DNA of 64,000 nt from Polaromonas sp. OV174. Lineage in GTDB: Bacteria; Pseudomonadota; Gammaproteobacteria; Burkholderiales; Burkholderiaceae_C. Shown piece after piece: positions 16,694-25,907 of this stretch. Below the pieces are notes generated by a model. The model searched no databases. It saw only the letters and a program-made list of their open reading frames with translations, and was not told where the DNA came from. Position numbers and translations under genes: made by a program. The stretch spans positions 83,901-147,900 of the forward strand of contig NZ_FOKZ01000013.1 in the NCBI RefSeq assembly GCF_900112285.1, given 5' to 3'. The first letter of the stretch is position 1; the number at the start of each line of letters is the position of its first letter.

Positions 16694-17911
16694 TCAATTC
16701 GGATTGACGAAGCGGTCACCGACCTTGACCCCATCGGTCACTTGCAGGACTAGCGCATAAGACAGGTTCTCAAAGGTGCGAAACACCATCATCAGTCCGT
16801 TGCGTTCGTTGGGCAGCTTGAGCTGGGGGCGGGCGCTATCCGTCTTGTCCTGCAGGCGCTGGCCGTCCTTGACGATGGCCATCACATGGCCACGTTCCAG
16901 TCCATCTTGGGTGCCGCGGTTGATCACGACGACCTGGTTTTCTGCCGCAAAGGCCACGGCGCTGCCGTAGACCGAAACGATCTGGCCATTGATGGGGCTG
17001 GCCGGCGCGTGCGGTACGTAGCTGCGCAATTCACGCGGTGGCTCGGGCAGCAGGCGGTCGCCGACCCACATTTCTTCCTTGGTGGCCACGATGTCTATGG
17101 TGGCCGGCACGATGTCGGTGGCCGCTTGGCCTTCGACCTGCACCATGGATTCTCCGCGCACCAGCTCGGCCTTGCCCACATACTGGGCCTCATAACCCAG
17201 GATTTTCTGCGTGCTCGGGTCTTTCAGTGGCGTGGCATTGCGAAACACCCGGAAATCCAGCGGCTCGCCTTTGGCGTCGCTCAGTGGCTTGCCGGTGGCC
17301 TTGCCGCCCACGTACTCGCCGCGCGCGTAAGCCCGGTCGCCACGGCTGAGCAGCACCCTGCCCTCCTGTGCGGCCACAATCCGTGGCGCCCGCGAAAACG
17401 TGGCTTCATCGACGATCAAGGCTTCGGCCAGAAAGGGTTCAATGATCTGGGACGATAGTGTGGGAATGGAAGCATCGGTCAGTGATTGCGAGCGGGTACG
17501 GGGCGAGAGCCGTATGGTGTCGGTGGGCGGGCCGTCCTGGCTGGCCTGGCGCGTGCGCAAGATGGCCCGGCCATTGGACTTGTCCAGATAGAGCTGTTGG
17601 CCGGGGTAAATCCGGTGCGGGTTGCTGATGTCTTGCAGGTTCATGCCCCACAGCTCTGGCCAGCGCCAAGGGCTTTTGAGGAACAGGCCGGAAATGGCCC
17701 ATAGTGTGTCGCCCCGTTTCACGCTATAGCTGTCGGGTGCATTGGGGGCCAGCTCGGCCAGCGGAATACCGAGTTCGGCCACCTGGGCGGCTGTGGCCTT
17801 TTGCCCGGCAGTGACGGGGAAGTTCTGTGCATGCAGGCCAACGCTCCCGCCCAGGAGAGCGACGGCGGCGGCGATTGAAATAGGCGTGAAACGACCAAAG
17901 ATAGAAGGCAT
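16694..17911 (-). CDS. LysM-domain peptidoglycan-binding protein
   Basis: A 405-residue exported protein. An N-terminal signal peptide (SIAAAVALLGGSVGLHAQ) is followed by one LysM domain at about 62-110 (YSVKRGDTLWAISGLFL, then NPHRIYPGQQLYL). A long C-terminal region of beta-rich sequence includes GQIVSVYGSAVAFAAENQ and VINRGTQDGLERGHVMAI, which resembles FlgT/BON-like secreted repeats. LysM proteins bind the glycan of murein. It lies upstream of dprA and divergent from def, a conserved betaproteobacterial order. An enzymatic activity is not evident. Confidence 0.88.
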   Translation of the reverse strand: MPSIFGRFTPISIAAAVALLGGSVGLHAQNFPVTAGQKATAAQVAELGIPLAELAPNAPDSYSVKRGDTLWAISGLFLKSPWRWPELWGMNLQDISNPHRIYPGQQLYLDKSNGRAILRTRQASQDGPPTDTIRLSPRTRSQSLTDASIPTLSSQIIEPFLAEALIVDEATFSRAPRIVAAQEGRVLLSRGDRAYARGEYVGGKATGKPLSDAKGEPLDFRVFRNATPLKDPSTQKILGYEAQYVGKAELVRGESMVQVEGQAATDIVPATIDIVATKEEMWVGDRLLPEPPRELRSYVPHAPASPINGQIVSVYGSAVAFAAENQVVVINRGTQDGLERGHVMAIVKDGQRLQDKTDSARPQLKLPNERNGLMMVFRTFENLSYALVLQVTDGVKVGDRFVNPN

Positions 17912-18098
17912 ATATGAGTGCTTTTGGGGCTGAGGCGCTTACATTTTGACTAAAAAATCGTATTTCGTAGTATTTGTATCTTGAGAAATCACGAACGATT
18001 CTGTACTTAAGCCCTTGATTAAGCAACGTTTACGCGATTCTGAGATTATTGAAACGATTAAAAACCGAGAAAAGTGGCGAAAATAGCGACTTCTCTCC
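17912..18098. promoter_or_regulatory. AT-rich divergent control region between the LysM gene and def
   Basis: 187 bp, clearly more AT-rich than the flanking genes, with several TATTTG/TATTTC and TTGATT/TTGAGA hexamers but no single convincing promoter pair. It must serve both the LysM protein and the def-fmt cluster. Confidence 0.45.
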
Positions 18099-18629
18099 AT
18101 GTCACCCATGAATCCACTCACCATTCTTCGTTATCCTGATCCGCGCCTGCACACGGTTGCCAAGCCTGTGGCCGCTATTGATGCGCGTATTCGCCAACTG
18201 GCCAGCGCCATGTTCGAGACCATGTATGAGGCCGCTGGCATAGGCCTGGCGGCCACCCAGGTGGACATGCATGAACGCCTGATCGTGATTGACGTGAGCG
18301 AAGACCACGACCAGCCGCTGGTGTTGATCAACCCCGAGATCGTTTGGGCCAGCGCCGAAACCCGCTTGGGCGAAGAGGGCTGTTTATCGGTGCCTGGGAT
18401 TTACGACGGCGTGGAGCGCTCGATTGCCGTCAAGGTGCAGGCGCTGGATCTGGACGGCAAACTGCAGGTCCATGAGGCCGAAGGCATGCTGGCGGTCTGC
18501 ATCCAGCATGAAATGGACCATTTGATGGGCAAGGTGTTCGTGGAATACCTGTCCCCCTTGAAGCGCAACCGCATCAAGACCAAGTTGATCAAGCAGAAAA
18601 AAGACGAAGAGCGCGACGCCGTACGCTGA
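18099..18629 (+). CDS. def: Peptide deformylase
   Basis: Removes the N-formyl group from nascent proteins. All three metal/active-site motifs are present: [18 protein letters not shown] (Cys metal ligand) and QHEMDHLMG (two His ligands and the catalytic Glu). The 176-residue length is typical. An ATG at 18108 is an equally plausible start; neither has a strong ribosome site. It precedes fmt by 68 bases, forming the usual def-fmt pair of formyl-Met metabolism. Confidence 0.96.
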   Translation: MSPMNPLTILRYPDPRLHTVAKPVAAIDARIRQLASAMFETMYEAAGIGLAATQVDMHERLIVIDVSEDHDQPLVLINPEIVWASAETRLGEEGCLSVPGIYDGVERSIAVKVQALDLDGKLQVHEAEGMLAVCIQHEMDHLMGKVFVEYLSPLKRNRIKTKLIKQKKDEERDAVR

Positions 18630-18697
18630 CGCCGGCCTGAGGGGTTTTTCATCGCGCCGGCCTGGCGCGGGGCGGCGACTCTCTAGAATCAGGCCCC

Positions 18698-19681
18698 ATG
18701 CGCGTTATTTTTGCCGGTACCCCTGAATTTGCCCGTGTGGCGCTTGCAAAACTGCACGCCGCCGGCTTTGATATCCCCCTGGTGCTGACGCAGCCGGACC
18801 GCCCCGCCGGTCGTGGCATGAAGTTGCAGGCCTCTGCGGTCAAGCAGTGGGCCGAAAGCCAGAACATCCCGGTCGCGCAGCCGCGCAGCTTGCGTCTCGA
18901 TGGCAAATACCCCGAAGACGCCGCAGCCGCCCGCGCGGCGATTCAAGCGGCGCGGGCCGATGTCATGGTGGTGGCGGCTTACGGTCTGATCCTGCCGCAG
19001 TGGGTGCTTGATGCACCCAGGCTGGGTTGCCTGAATATCCATGCGTCCCTGCTGCCGCGCTGGCGCGGCGCCGCGCCGATTCACCGCGCCATCGAGGCCG
19101 GTGACCTGGAGACCGGCGTCACCATCATGCAGATGGACGCGGGGCTGGACACCGGCGACATGTTGTTGCGCGAAAAACTGGCGATCGCCCCCGAGGACAC
19201 CACGGGCACGCTGCACGACAAGTTGGCGGCGCTGGGCGGACAGATGATTGTGGCGGCCCTCGAGTTGGCGGCCCGCGGCGAATTGCTGGCGACAAAGCAG
19301 ACCGAGCAGGGTGTGAGCTATGCCCACAAGATAGACAAGGCCGAGGCGCTGATCGACTGGCGCCAGCCGGCGGCCGTCATAGCGCGCCGCATGCGCGCCT
19401 TCAATCCCACGCCCGGCACCGCCAGCACGCTGGACGGTGTCGCGGTAAAGCTTTTCAGCTCTTATATTGATAGCTGTCTGCGCGCGTCTGATAAGGCTCC
19501 TGGCACGATTTTGCTTGCGGATGCTGAGGGTGTCGCGGTGCAGTGTGGCGAGGGCGTGCTGCGCCTCACCGAGCTGCAGCGCACCGGCGGCAAGCGGCTG
19601 CCGGTGGCCGACTTTCTACGCGGGATCGCGCTGACGCCTGGCATGGTGCTGGGCCGTCCGGTCGCCGGAAGCGCGCCTTGA
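18698..19681 (+). CDS. fmt: Methionyl-tRNA formyltransferase
   Basis: Formylates initiator Met-tRNA with 10-formyl-tetrahydrofolate. The N-terminal Rossmann domain shows [22 protein letters not shown], and the active-site segment [20 protein letters not shown] with [10 protein letters not shown]. The C-terminal OB-like tRNA-binding domain starts around residue 207. Residues near 255-275 ([17 protein letters not shown]) are encoded by a dispersed repeat copy, though the reading frame and the overall 327-residue length remain normal. Confidence 0.96.
   Translation: MRVIFAGTPEFARVALAKLHAAGFDIPLVLTQPDRPAGRGMKLQASAVKQWAESQNIPVAQPRSLRLDGKYPEDAAAARAAIQAARADVMVVAAYGLILPQWVLDAPRLGCLNIHASLLPRWRGAAPIHRAIEAGDLETGVTIMQMDAGLDTGDMLLREKLAIAPEDTTGTLHDKLAALGGQMIVAALELAARGELLATKQTEQGVSYAHKIDKAEALIDWRQPAAVIARRMRAFNPTPGTASTLDGVAVKLFSSYIDSCLRASDKAPGTILLADAEGVAVQCGEGVLRLTELQRTGGKRLPVADFLRGIALTPGMVLGRPVAGSAP
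19456..19516 (+). repeat. Dispersed repeat, copy F (inside fmt, sense)
   Basis: TATTGATAGCTGTCTGCGCGC, as two blocks (ATAGCTGTCTGCGC at 19470-19483), is followed by ATAAGGCTCCTGGC and ATTTTGCTTGCGG. It is collinear with the extragenic copies and keeps the fmt frame. Confidence 0.6.
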
Positions 19682-19692
19682 AACCTGTCTTG

Positions 19693-20463
19693 ATGCCGCA
19701 AGCGACCCAGCCCCGGCTGGCGCAATGGCGCGCCAGCCTGAGCGACCCGGACCTGCGCGCCGGCGCCCGCGACATGATGGGCATGTCCATAGGCGTGGCG
19801 GCCTGGGGGCTGGTGACCGGCGTGGCCATGATCAAGGGCGGCATGGGCGTCTGGATGTCGCTGCTCATGTCGCTGCTGGTCTATGCCGGCAGTGCCCAAC
19901 TGGCGGTCATGCCTATGCTGACCGCTGGCGCGCCGCTGTGGGTGATCTGGTTTACCGCCGCCTGCGTGAATGTGCGCTTCATTATTTTCAGTGCGGTCTG
20001 GCGCGCCCACTTTGGCCACTTTTCGCGTTTCAAGCGCTGCCTGCTGGGCTATCTGAGCGGCGACGTCACCTACATCATGTTTTCCCAGCGTTACCCGGAC
20101 GGCAAACCGGGACGCGGGCAGATTCCCTACTTTCTGGGCGCCTCCCTGCTCAACTGGAGCGCCTGGCACATTTCCTCGATCGCCGGTATTTTTCTGGCCA
20201 ATGTGTTGCCGGTGCAATGGGGTCTGGGTTTTGCCGGTGTGCTGGCCTTGATGGGCGTGCTGTGTTCCATGCTGGTGGACCGCGCCACCTGGCTGGCCCT
20301 GGGCGTGGCGGCCAGCGCCGCGCTGGCGGCTTATGCCCTGCCGCTGCGCCTGAACATCCTGGTGGCGATTGCCGCGGCCATGGTGATTGGCCTGATCATC
20401 GAGGCGACCGACAAGGCCTTGCGCAACACGCCAGTGACTATTGACGAGGTACCGCACGAATGA
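19693..20463 (+). CDS. azlC: AzlC-family branched-chain amino acid exporter, large subunit
   Basis: A polytopic inner-membrane protein of about 256 residues. It begins the conserved block RDMMGMSIGVAAWGLVTGVAM and contains SAQLAVMPML, TAACVNVRFIIFSA and GASLLNWSAWHISS, all hallmarks of AzlC/BrnF permeases that export branched-chain or related amino acids. The ATG at 19693 is 12 bases after the fmt stop; a TTG at 19678 overlapping fmt is possible. The stop overlaps azlD by four bases (ATGA), so the two subunits are translationally coupled. Confidence 0.9.
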   Translation: MPQATQPRLAQWRASLSDPDLRAGARDMMGMSIGVAAWGLVTGVAMIKGGMGVWMSLLMSLLVYAGSAQLAVMPMLTAGAPLWVIWFTAACVNVRFIIFSAVWRAHFGHFSRFKRCLLGYLSGDVTYIMFSQRYPDGKPGRGQIPYFLGASLLNWSAWHISSIAGIFLANVLPVQWGLGFAGVLALMGVLCSMLVDRATWLALGVAASAALAAYALPLRLNILVAIAAAMVIGLIIEATDKALRNTPVTIDEVPHE

Positions 20464-20789
20464 GCGATTGGGAAACCGTGCTGGCCATCCTGGGAATGGC
20501 GGTGGTCACGCTGCTGACGCGCTGCTTTTTCCTGATCCCGGACAAGGAGGTGCGCTTGCCCGAGTGGCTGCGCCGCAGCCTGCGTTATGCGCCGCTGGCC
20601 GCCCTGGGTGCTGTGCTGGCGCCCGAAATCCTGATGCGTGACGGCCAGCTGCTGAACACTCTGATGGATGCGCGCCTGCCGGCGGCGGCCCTGGCCATGG
20701 GTTTTTACTTCTGGAAACGCAGCATTCTGGGCACCATAGTCACCGGCATGCTGGTTTACCTGCCGCTGCACATAGGCCTGGGCTGGTAG
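20460..20789 (+). CDS. azlD: AzlD-family exporter, small subunit
   Basis: A 109-residue membrane protein with about four helices. MAVVTLLTRCFFLI near the N-terminus and WLRRSLRYAPLAALGAVLAPEIL are the AzlD/BrnE signature. It partners AzlC to form an amino acid efflux pair. The start overlaps the azlC stop. Confidence 0.9.
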   Translation: MSDWETVLAILGMAVVTLLTRCFFLIPDKEVRLPEWLRRSLRYAPLAALGAVLAPEILMRDGQLLNTLMDARLPAAALAMGFYFWKRSILGTIVTGMLVYLPLHIGLGW

Positions 20790-20802
20790 GACTGGCCCCC
20801 AC

Positions 20803-20834
20803 GCTCCGCCGCTGCGCCTGCGGCCCGGCGGAGC
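20803..20834. repeat. GC-rich hairpin between azlD and pgk
   Basis: A perfect 9-bp stem, GCTCCGCCG with CGGCGGAGC, has a 14-base inner segment that can itself fold. There is no T-run. It may be a REP-like or transcript-end structure. Confidence 0.55.
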
Positions 20835-20963
20835 CGGTTCCGCGGCCCCAGCTTGCTTTGAGATCGTAAACACGTTCTTAGGGACTCGGGTTGTGTGCGG
20901 CCACCTACAATTTGAGGCTTTGGGCGCTGGGCCCCAAAGCTTTTTCCCTTTTGTGAGCCATCC

Positions 20964-22157
20964 ATGAACTTCATCCGTTTTTCCGATTTGTGCGCCAGCG
21001 GCAAGGCTGCCGGCCAGCGCGTTTTCATTCGTGCCGACCTGAATGTGCCGCAGGACGAGCATGGCAACATCACCGAAGACACCCGCATCCGCGCCTCTAT
21101 TCCCTGCCTGCAAATGGCGCTGGATGCCGGCGCCGCCGTGATGGTGACCTCGCACCTGGGTCGCCCGGTGGAAGGTGAGTTCAAGCCGGCGGATTCGCTG
21201 GCGCCTGTGGCCAAGCGCCTGGGCGAGCTGATGGGGCGTGAGATTCCTGTCATCGCCAACTGGGTCGATGGCGTGGAGGTCCAGCCCGGCCAGCTGGTGA
21301 TGCTGGAAAACTGCCGCCTGAACAAGGGCGAGAAAAAGAACGATGAAGCGCTGGCCCGCAAGCTGGCCGCGCTGTGCGACATTTTTGTCCACGATGCCTT
21401 TGGTACGGCGCACCGCGCCGAAGCCTCGACCTACGGCATCGCGCAATACGCTCCTATCGCCAGCGCCGGCCCGCTGCTGGCGGCCGAAATGGACGCGATT
21501 TCCAAGGCCTTGGCCAATCCGCGCCGCCCGCTGGTCGCCATCGTGGCGGGCAGCAAGGTCTCGACCAAGCTGACGATTTTGAAGGCGCTGTCGGCCAATG
21601 TGGACGGCCTGATCGTCGGCGGCGGCATCGCCAACACCTTCATGCTCGCCGCGGGCCTGAAGATAGGCAAGAGCCTGGCCGAGCCCGACCTGCTGGCCGA
21701 AGCCAGCGCCGTGATCGAGGCCATGAAGGCGCACGGCGCCGAGGTGCCGATTCCCACCGACGTGGTCACCGCCAAGACCTTTGCTGCCGATGCGCTGGCC
21801 ACCGTCAAGCGGGCCACTGAAGTGGAAGACGATGACCTGATCCTGGACATAGGCCCAGAAACGACGGCCAAGCTGGCGGCCCAGCTCAAGGCGGCCGGCA
21901 CCATTGTCTGGAACGGCCCGGTGGGCGTGTTCGAGTTCGAGGCCTTTTCCAAGGGCACCGAAGGCATTGCCCGCGCCATTGCCGAGTCGAGCGCCTTCTC
22001 CATCGCCGGCGGCGGCGACACGCTGGCGGCCATTGCCAAGTACGGCATCGAAAAGGATGTTGGCTACATCTCTACCGGCGGCGGCGCTTTCCTGGAGGTG
22101 CTGGAAGGCAAAATCCTGCCGGCCTTCGAGATCCTGCAGAAGCGGGCTGCAGGCTAA
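20964..22157 (+). CDS. pgk: Phosphoglycerate kinase
   Basis: Interconverts 1,3-bisphosphoglycerate and 3-phosphoglycerate with ATP, in glycolysis, gluconeogenesis or the Calvin cycle. Characteristic segments are [58 protein letters not shown] and the C-terminal [16 protein letters not shown]. The 397-residue length is normal. The rare arrangement with pyk and fba within 8 kb suggests a loose glycolytic neighbourhood, not one operon, because other genes and opposite strands intervene. Confidence 0.97.
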   Translation: MNFIRFSDLCASGKAAGQRVFIRADLNVPQDEHGNITEDTRIRASIPCLQMALDAGAAVMVTSHLGRPVEGEFKPADSLAPVAKRLGELMGREIPVIANWVDGVEVQPGQLVMLENCRLNKGEKKNDEALARKLAALCDIFVHDAFGTAHRAEASTYGIAQYAPIASAGPLLAAEMDAISKALANPRRPLVAIVAGSKVSTKLTILKALSANVDGLIVGGGIANTFMLAAGLKIGKSLAEPDLLAEASAVIEAMKAHGAEVPIPTDVVTAKTFAADALATVKRATEVEDDDLILDIGPETTAKLAAQLKAAGTIVWNGPVGVFEFEAFSKGTEGIARAIAESSAFSIAGGGDTLAAIAKYGIEKDVGYISTGGGAFLEVLEGKILPAFEILQKRAAG

Positions 22158-22159
22158 AA

Positions 22160-22223
22160 CGCTCTTGTTTTAATAGCTGCTTGCGCTAGTCCTGATTGGG
22201 CTAGAGGCCTGTTTTCCATGTAA
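22160..22223 (+). repeat. Dispersed repeat, copy B (extragenic, best preserved)
   Basis: ATAGCTGCTTGCGC (22173-22186) is followed by ATTGGGCTAGAGGCC and GTTTTCCATGTAA. It starts two bases after the pgk stop. Its end is extended by CCTGTT...AACAGG, a potential hairpin reaching 22230. Confidence 0.75.
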
Positions 22224-22259
22224 GAACAGGCGTAACGCCCGCCTCAGCGCAGCGCCGGC

Positions 22260-23381
22260 TCAGGCGAGTTGGACGCGGGGCTCGCTGGTGGGCCGTCCGG
22301 CAAAGTCGGTCCAGCAGTGGCGCCTGAAGTCATACAGCTTGCAGGCGCGCGCGGTGTCGAAATACCAGCGCCAAGAAAAAGGCTGAACCACGATGCGGCC
22401 GGGCAGCAGCTCCTCTAGCTTGGCCTGCGCGGCCTTGAGCTTGTACAGCGGGATGCTCATGTCCACGTGGTGGGCGGTGTGCTTCATGATGTGATGGATC
22501 ATGGCGCCGATTTGCAGGGGAAAGGTCAGGTGCACCGTGGTCGATACAAACGGCTGGGCGCGTTGCCAGGCGGCGCGGTCGTCGTGCCAGGACACCTTGA
22601 CGTGGGTGTGGTGACCGTAAATCACAAAGCCCATCATGTTGAACCAGAACAACATGGGCACGACAAAGCCCAGCACCAGCAGCAGCGCTACCGATTGTTC
22701 GGTGAGCAGGGCGGCGGCCACCAGCGCGGCGATCCAGGCAGCGGCAAAGCCCGTCACCAGCAGGCAGTCCCAGGTGAAGACGGCGCGCCGGGTGTTGCCC
22801 ATGCTGGAATGGCGCGGAAACATCATCTTCTTCCACCAGATCTCGACCATGTAATAGACGCCCGGACCCCAGCCGCTGCGGTAGATGCGCTGCATCAGGC
22901 GGCCCAACGGCGACAAGGCCTGAAACTCATCCTGCGTCAGCGGCGCCCAGACGAAGTCCACCCCCTTCAGGTTGGTGAAGCCGTGGTGCACCGCGTTGTG
23001 GCCCACGTCCCACAGGCTGTAGGCGGTGAGCGAAGGCAGAAAGGCGATGCGGCCCAGCCATTTGTTGAGCTTGCGGTGCGGCGTCAGGCTTTGGTGGCAG
23101 CCATCGTGGCCAATCACAAACAGCCGGCCTACGACAAAACCCGCTGCCAGCCCGCACAGCAGCATCAGCCAGACCGAGTCAAACCAAACCACGCCGGCGA
23201 GCAGCGCCGCCAGCAGGGCGTAATCCATCGCCAGCAGCGCCAAGGCGCGCCAGGTGTTGCGCTGCGCCAGCGGCAGCAGCCAGGAGCGGATGATCTTGCG
23301 GTGCGGCAGCGCTGCGCCGGCCGGCAAGGGAGAAGGCGCCGCGGTGTCGGTCGAGTCAGTCGGTTCAGTCGAAAAGGGCAT
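22260..23381 (-). CDS. Fatty acid desaturase (membrane di-iron, FADS family)
   Basis: An integral-membrane oxygen-dependent desaturase of about 373 residues. The three histidine clusters that bind the di-iron centre are visible: GHDGCHQS, HNAVHHGF and HTAHHVD (with the extra GHHTHVK). Membrane helices lie around residues 35-85 and 190-245. The ATG at 23381 is preferred; a TTG 42 bases upstream has a better AGGCGG ribosome site. The family introduces double bonds into lipid acyl chains using O2. A candidate FNR-type box lies 83 bases upstream. Confidence 0.88.
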   Translation of the reverse strand: MPFSTEPTDSTDTAAPSPLPAGAALPHRKIIRSWLLPLAQRNTWRALALLAMDYALLAALLAGVVWFDSVWLMLLCGLAAGFVVGRLFVIGHDGCHQSLTPHRKLNKWLGRIAFLPSLTAYSLWDVGHNAVHHGFTNLKGVDFVWAPLTQDEFQALSPLGRLMQRIYRSGWGPGVYYMVEIWWKKMMFPRHSSMGNTRRAVFTWDCLLVTGFAAAWIAALVAAALLTEQSVALLLVLGFVVPMLFWFNMMGFVIYGHHTHVKVSWHDDRAAWQRAQPFVSTTVHLTFPLQIGAMIHHIMKHTAHHVDMSIPLYKLKAAQAKLEELLPGRIVVQPFSWRWYFDTARACKLYDFRRHCWTDFAGRPTSEPRVQLA

Positions 23382-23463
23382 GGGCCAATGGGTAAAAAAG
23401 TGGGGAAGGGAATGGGTCCGCAAGCGGTTCCGCCTATCCTAGGGGCGGCACGGAGCGTGGACT

Positions 23464-23477
23464 CTGATCAAGATCAA
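23464..23477. promoter_or_regulatory. Candidate FNR/ANR-type operator
   Basis: CTGAT-CAAG-ATCAA matches the FNR/Anr consensus TTGAT-N4-ATCAA at nine of ten defined positions. It lies in the 229-bp divergent region between the desaturase and pyk. Confidence 0.45.
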
Positions 23478-23610
23478 GTCATGTGCCATATGGCGTCTCT
23501 ATGGCTGGTGCGCGGCGGGGTCGCTGGGGACCATGTGCGCAGGCATGGCGGTAACCGGGCCGTAACTTTTTCGTGTGAGAATCAGAAACTAAATTACAGG
23601 AGCTTTGTTT

Positions 23611-25044
23611 ATGCCACGTCGCGCTACCAAAATCGTTGCTACCCTCGGCCCCGCTTCCAGCGACCCGGCGTTGCTGGAGAAGATGATCCGGGCCGGTGTC
23701 AATGTGGTGCGGCTCAATTTCAGCCACGGTTCGGCGCAAGACCATATCGACAGGGCCCAGCTGGTGCGCGAAGCGTCCCAGCGCGCCGGTCGCGAAGTGG
23801 CCATCATGGCCGATTTGCAGGGCCCGAAAATCCGCGTCGGCAAGTTCGCCGAAGGCAAGGTGATGCTGGAGCCGGGCGAAAAGTTCGTCCTAGACGCTTC
23901 CCGCACCGAGCCGGGCGATATCAAGGGCGTGGGGCTGGATTACAAGGAACTGCCGCGCGATGTCAAGGCCGGCGATTTGCTGCTGCTCAACGATGGACTG
24001 ATCGTGCTGACGGTCGATGCGGTGCGTGGCGAGGAAGTGCACACCACGGTGAAACTGGGCGGTGAGCTGTCCAACAACAAGGGCATCAACAAGCAGGGCG
24101 GCGGCCTGACCGCGCCGGCGCTGACGGCCAAGGACATGGAAGACATCAAGACCGCCATGAGCTTTCAGGCCGACTACGTGGCTGTCAGCTTTCCGAAAAA
24201 CGCCACCGACATGGAAATGGCGCGCCAGCTCTGCAACGTGGCCGCTGCACCCTACAAACACAAGCCCGGCCTGATCGCCAAGATCGAGCGCCTCGAGGCC
24301 ATTCCCAATCTGGACGACATTCTTCGGGTCAGCGACGGCATCATGGTGGCGCGCGGCGACCTGGCGGTGGAAGTCGGCAATGCGGCGGTGCCGGCGCTGC
24401 AAAAGCGCATGATCAAAATGGCCAGGGCCGCCGACAAGCTGGTCATCACCGCCACCCAGATGATGGAAAGCATGATCGTCAACCCGGTACCGACGCGCGC
24501 CGAGGTCAGCGACGTGGCCAATGCCGTGCTGGACGGCACCGACGCCGTCATGCTCAGCGCCGAAACCGCCGCCGGCAAGTACCCGCTGGAAACGGTCGAG
24601 GAAATGGCCAAGATTTGCGTGGAAGCGGAGAAGGCCGAGTACAAGGAGCTGGAAGGCGATTTTTCCGGCAAGACCTTTGCCCGTATCGACCAGTCGATTG
24701 CCATGGGTGCGCTGTTCACCGCCCATCACCTGGGTGCCAAGGCCATCGTGGCGCTCACCGACAGCGGCTCCACGCCCTTGTGGATGAGCCGTCATGACAT
24801 CCGCGTGCCCATCTATGCGCTGACGCCGCGCCTGGCCACCCAGCGCAAGATGGCGCTATACCGCAATGTGCGGCCGTTGCTGATGGACACCAGCGCCGAC
24901 CGCGACACCGCGCTGGACCAGGCCGAGGGCCATTTGCTGCGTCGCGACATCGTGCAAAGCGGCGATGTTTATGCCATTACCTGTGGTGAGCCCATGGGCG
25001 CGCCTGGCGGCACCAACATGCTGAAGATCTGCCGGGTGGCCTAA
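23611..25044 (+). CDS. pyk: Pyruvate kinase
   Basis: Final glycolytic enzyme, phosphoenolpyruvate plus ADP to pyruvate plus ATP. Family motifs: TKIVATLGPASSDP, VVRLNFSHGSAQDH, MADLQGPKIRVG, the catalytic-lysine region IAKIERLEAIPNLDDI, MVARGDLAVEVG, and ITATQMMESMI with TRAEVSDVANAVLDGTDAVMLS in two blocks. The C-terminal regulatory domain is present, giving 477 residues. The ATG at 23611 follows an AGGAGC ribosome site at 23598; the TTG at 23605 is not used. Confidence 0.97.
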   Translation: MPRRATKIVATLGPASSDPALLEKMIRAGVNVVRLNFSHGSAQDHIDRAQLVREASQRAGREVAIMADLQGPKIRVGKFAEGKVMLEPGEKFVLDASRTEPGDIKGVGLDYKELPRDVKAGDLLLLNDGLIVLTVDAVRGEEVHTTVKLGGELSNNKGINKQGGGLTAPALTAKDMEDIKTAMSFQADYVAVSFPKNATDMEMARQLCNVAAAPYKHKPGLIAKIERLEAIPNLDDILRVSDGIMVARGDLAVEVGNAAVPALQKRMIKMARAADKLVITATQMMESMIVNPVPTRAEVSDVANAVLDGTDAVMLSAETAAGKYPLETVEEMAKICVEAEKAEYKELEGDFSGKTFARIDQSIAMGALFTAHHLGAKAIVALTDSGSTPLWMSRHDIRVPIYALTPRLATQRKMALYRNVRPLLMDTSADRDTALDQAEGHLLRRDIVQSGDVYAITCGEPMGAPGGTNMLKICRVA

Positions 25045-25051
25045 AGGCCGC

Positions 25052-25789
25052 TTACTTTGATGGCGCCAGTTCGGAGAATGCCGGCGCCAGTAGCACCGAG
25101 GGCTGGCGTGAGATCAGCCAGCTGACGCCCAGGTCCACCACGGCTGCCACGGTCCAGCACAACCAGGCGGTCCAGAGCGTGTGGCTCATGTAATGGGCGC
25201 CGCGCACTTGTTGTGCCAGTCCTAGGGTGAAGCCGGCCAGCATCACGCCGGCGAAGCAGCGCCAGGCGGTCCTGGGCTGTATATGCCGGAAGGCGAAAAA
25301 GCCGCCCAAAAAGGCAAAACCGGCCGAGGCGTGGCCGGCGGGGAAGCAGCCTCCATGGCCGCCATCGCGCACGCCCCAGGCCCAATGCGATACATAGCTC
25401 GCCGTGCCGCCAAATTGCTGCAAGTCCCAGGGGCAACTGGTGTGGCTGTGCAGTTTGGTGGTCGAGACCACCAGCAGGGCCAGCAGCGTGGTCAGCGCCA
25501 GCTGTACCCGCCTGGCCCTTGCCAGCTGCTTCAGCGGCCCAAACGGCAGGACTATGGCCGCCAGCAAGGCCAGTTCCACTGCCCAGGGCCACAGGCGTAC
25601 GTCGTCATGCAATACCGTGCGCCACAGCCAGTGATTCTCCAGGGGAAAGCCCTGGGCCGTGCCAAACCATTGGGCCAGTATCAGGTCCAGTCCGGAATAG
25701 TCCCAGGCCAGCAACAGCAGCAAGCCGTACAAGGTCCAGCACAAGAGCTGAATCCGGGTCTGACGAACGGGGGAGGCGAGAAAGGTCAT
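25052..25789 (-). CDS. PAP2-family membrane phosphatase
   Basis: A polytopic membrane phosphatase of 245 residues. The type-2 phosphatidic acid phosphatase signature is complete: KLHSHTSCPWD (the KX6RP-like first motif in this subgroup), the central GHASAGFAF and QQVRGAHYMSHTLWT with the catalytic His. Such proteins dephosphorylate undecaprenyl pyrophosphate, lipid A or phosphatidylglycerol-phosphate at the outer face of the inner membrane. It is divergent from a PmrAB/QseBC-like two-component system, a pairing often linked to lipid A or envelope remodelling. That functional link is inferred. Confidence 0.88.
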   Translation of the reverse strand: MTFLASPVRQTRIQLLCWTLYGLLLLLAWDYSGLDLILAQWFGTAQGFPLENHWLWRTVLHDDVRLWPWAVELALLAAIVLPFGPLKQLARARRVQLALTTLLALLVVSTTKLHSHTSCPWDLQQFGGTASYVSHWAWGVRDGGHGGCFPAGHASAGFAFLGGFFAFRHIQPRTAWRCFAGVMLAGFTLGLAQQVRGAHYMSHTLWTAWLCWTVAAVVDLGVSWLISRQPSVLLAPAFSELAPSK

Positions 25790-25843
25790 AAAGCACTTAT
25801 GTAACTGGGCGTAATGTAGTCGGAATGTCTTAGCTCTCCCTTA

Positions 25844-25865
25844 AGGCCGGCAAGTAGGCCGGCAA
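25844..25865 (+). promoter_or_regulatory. Direct repeat upstream of the OmpR-type regulator
   Basis: AGGCCGGCAA occurs at 25844-25853 and again at 25856-25865, a 12-base period, 43 bases before the regulator ATG. A CTTAAG PmrA-box-like half-site abuts it at 25840-25845. This is a candidate autoregulatory operator. Confidence 0.4.
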
Positions 25866-25907
25866 ATCTCTTCAATGCTTTCTGGCGCGTAACGAGACAA
25901 TAGGGAC

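Noticed and set aside
22467..24065. A 532-codon plus-strand frame across the desaturase and the start of pyk
   Set aside because: It spans two real genes and the divergent promoter region, has no domain, and its composition is that of an antisense shadow.
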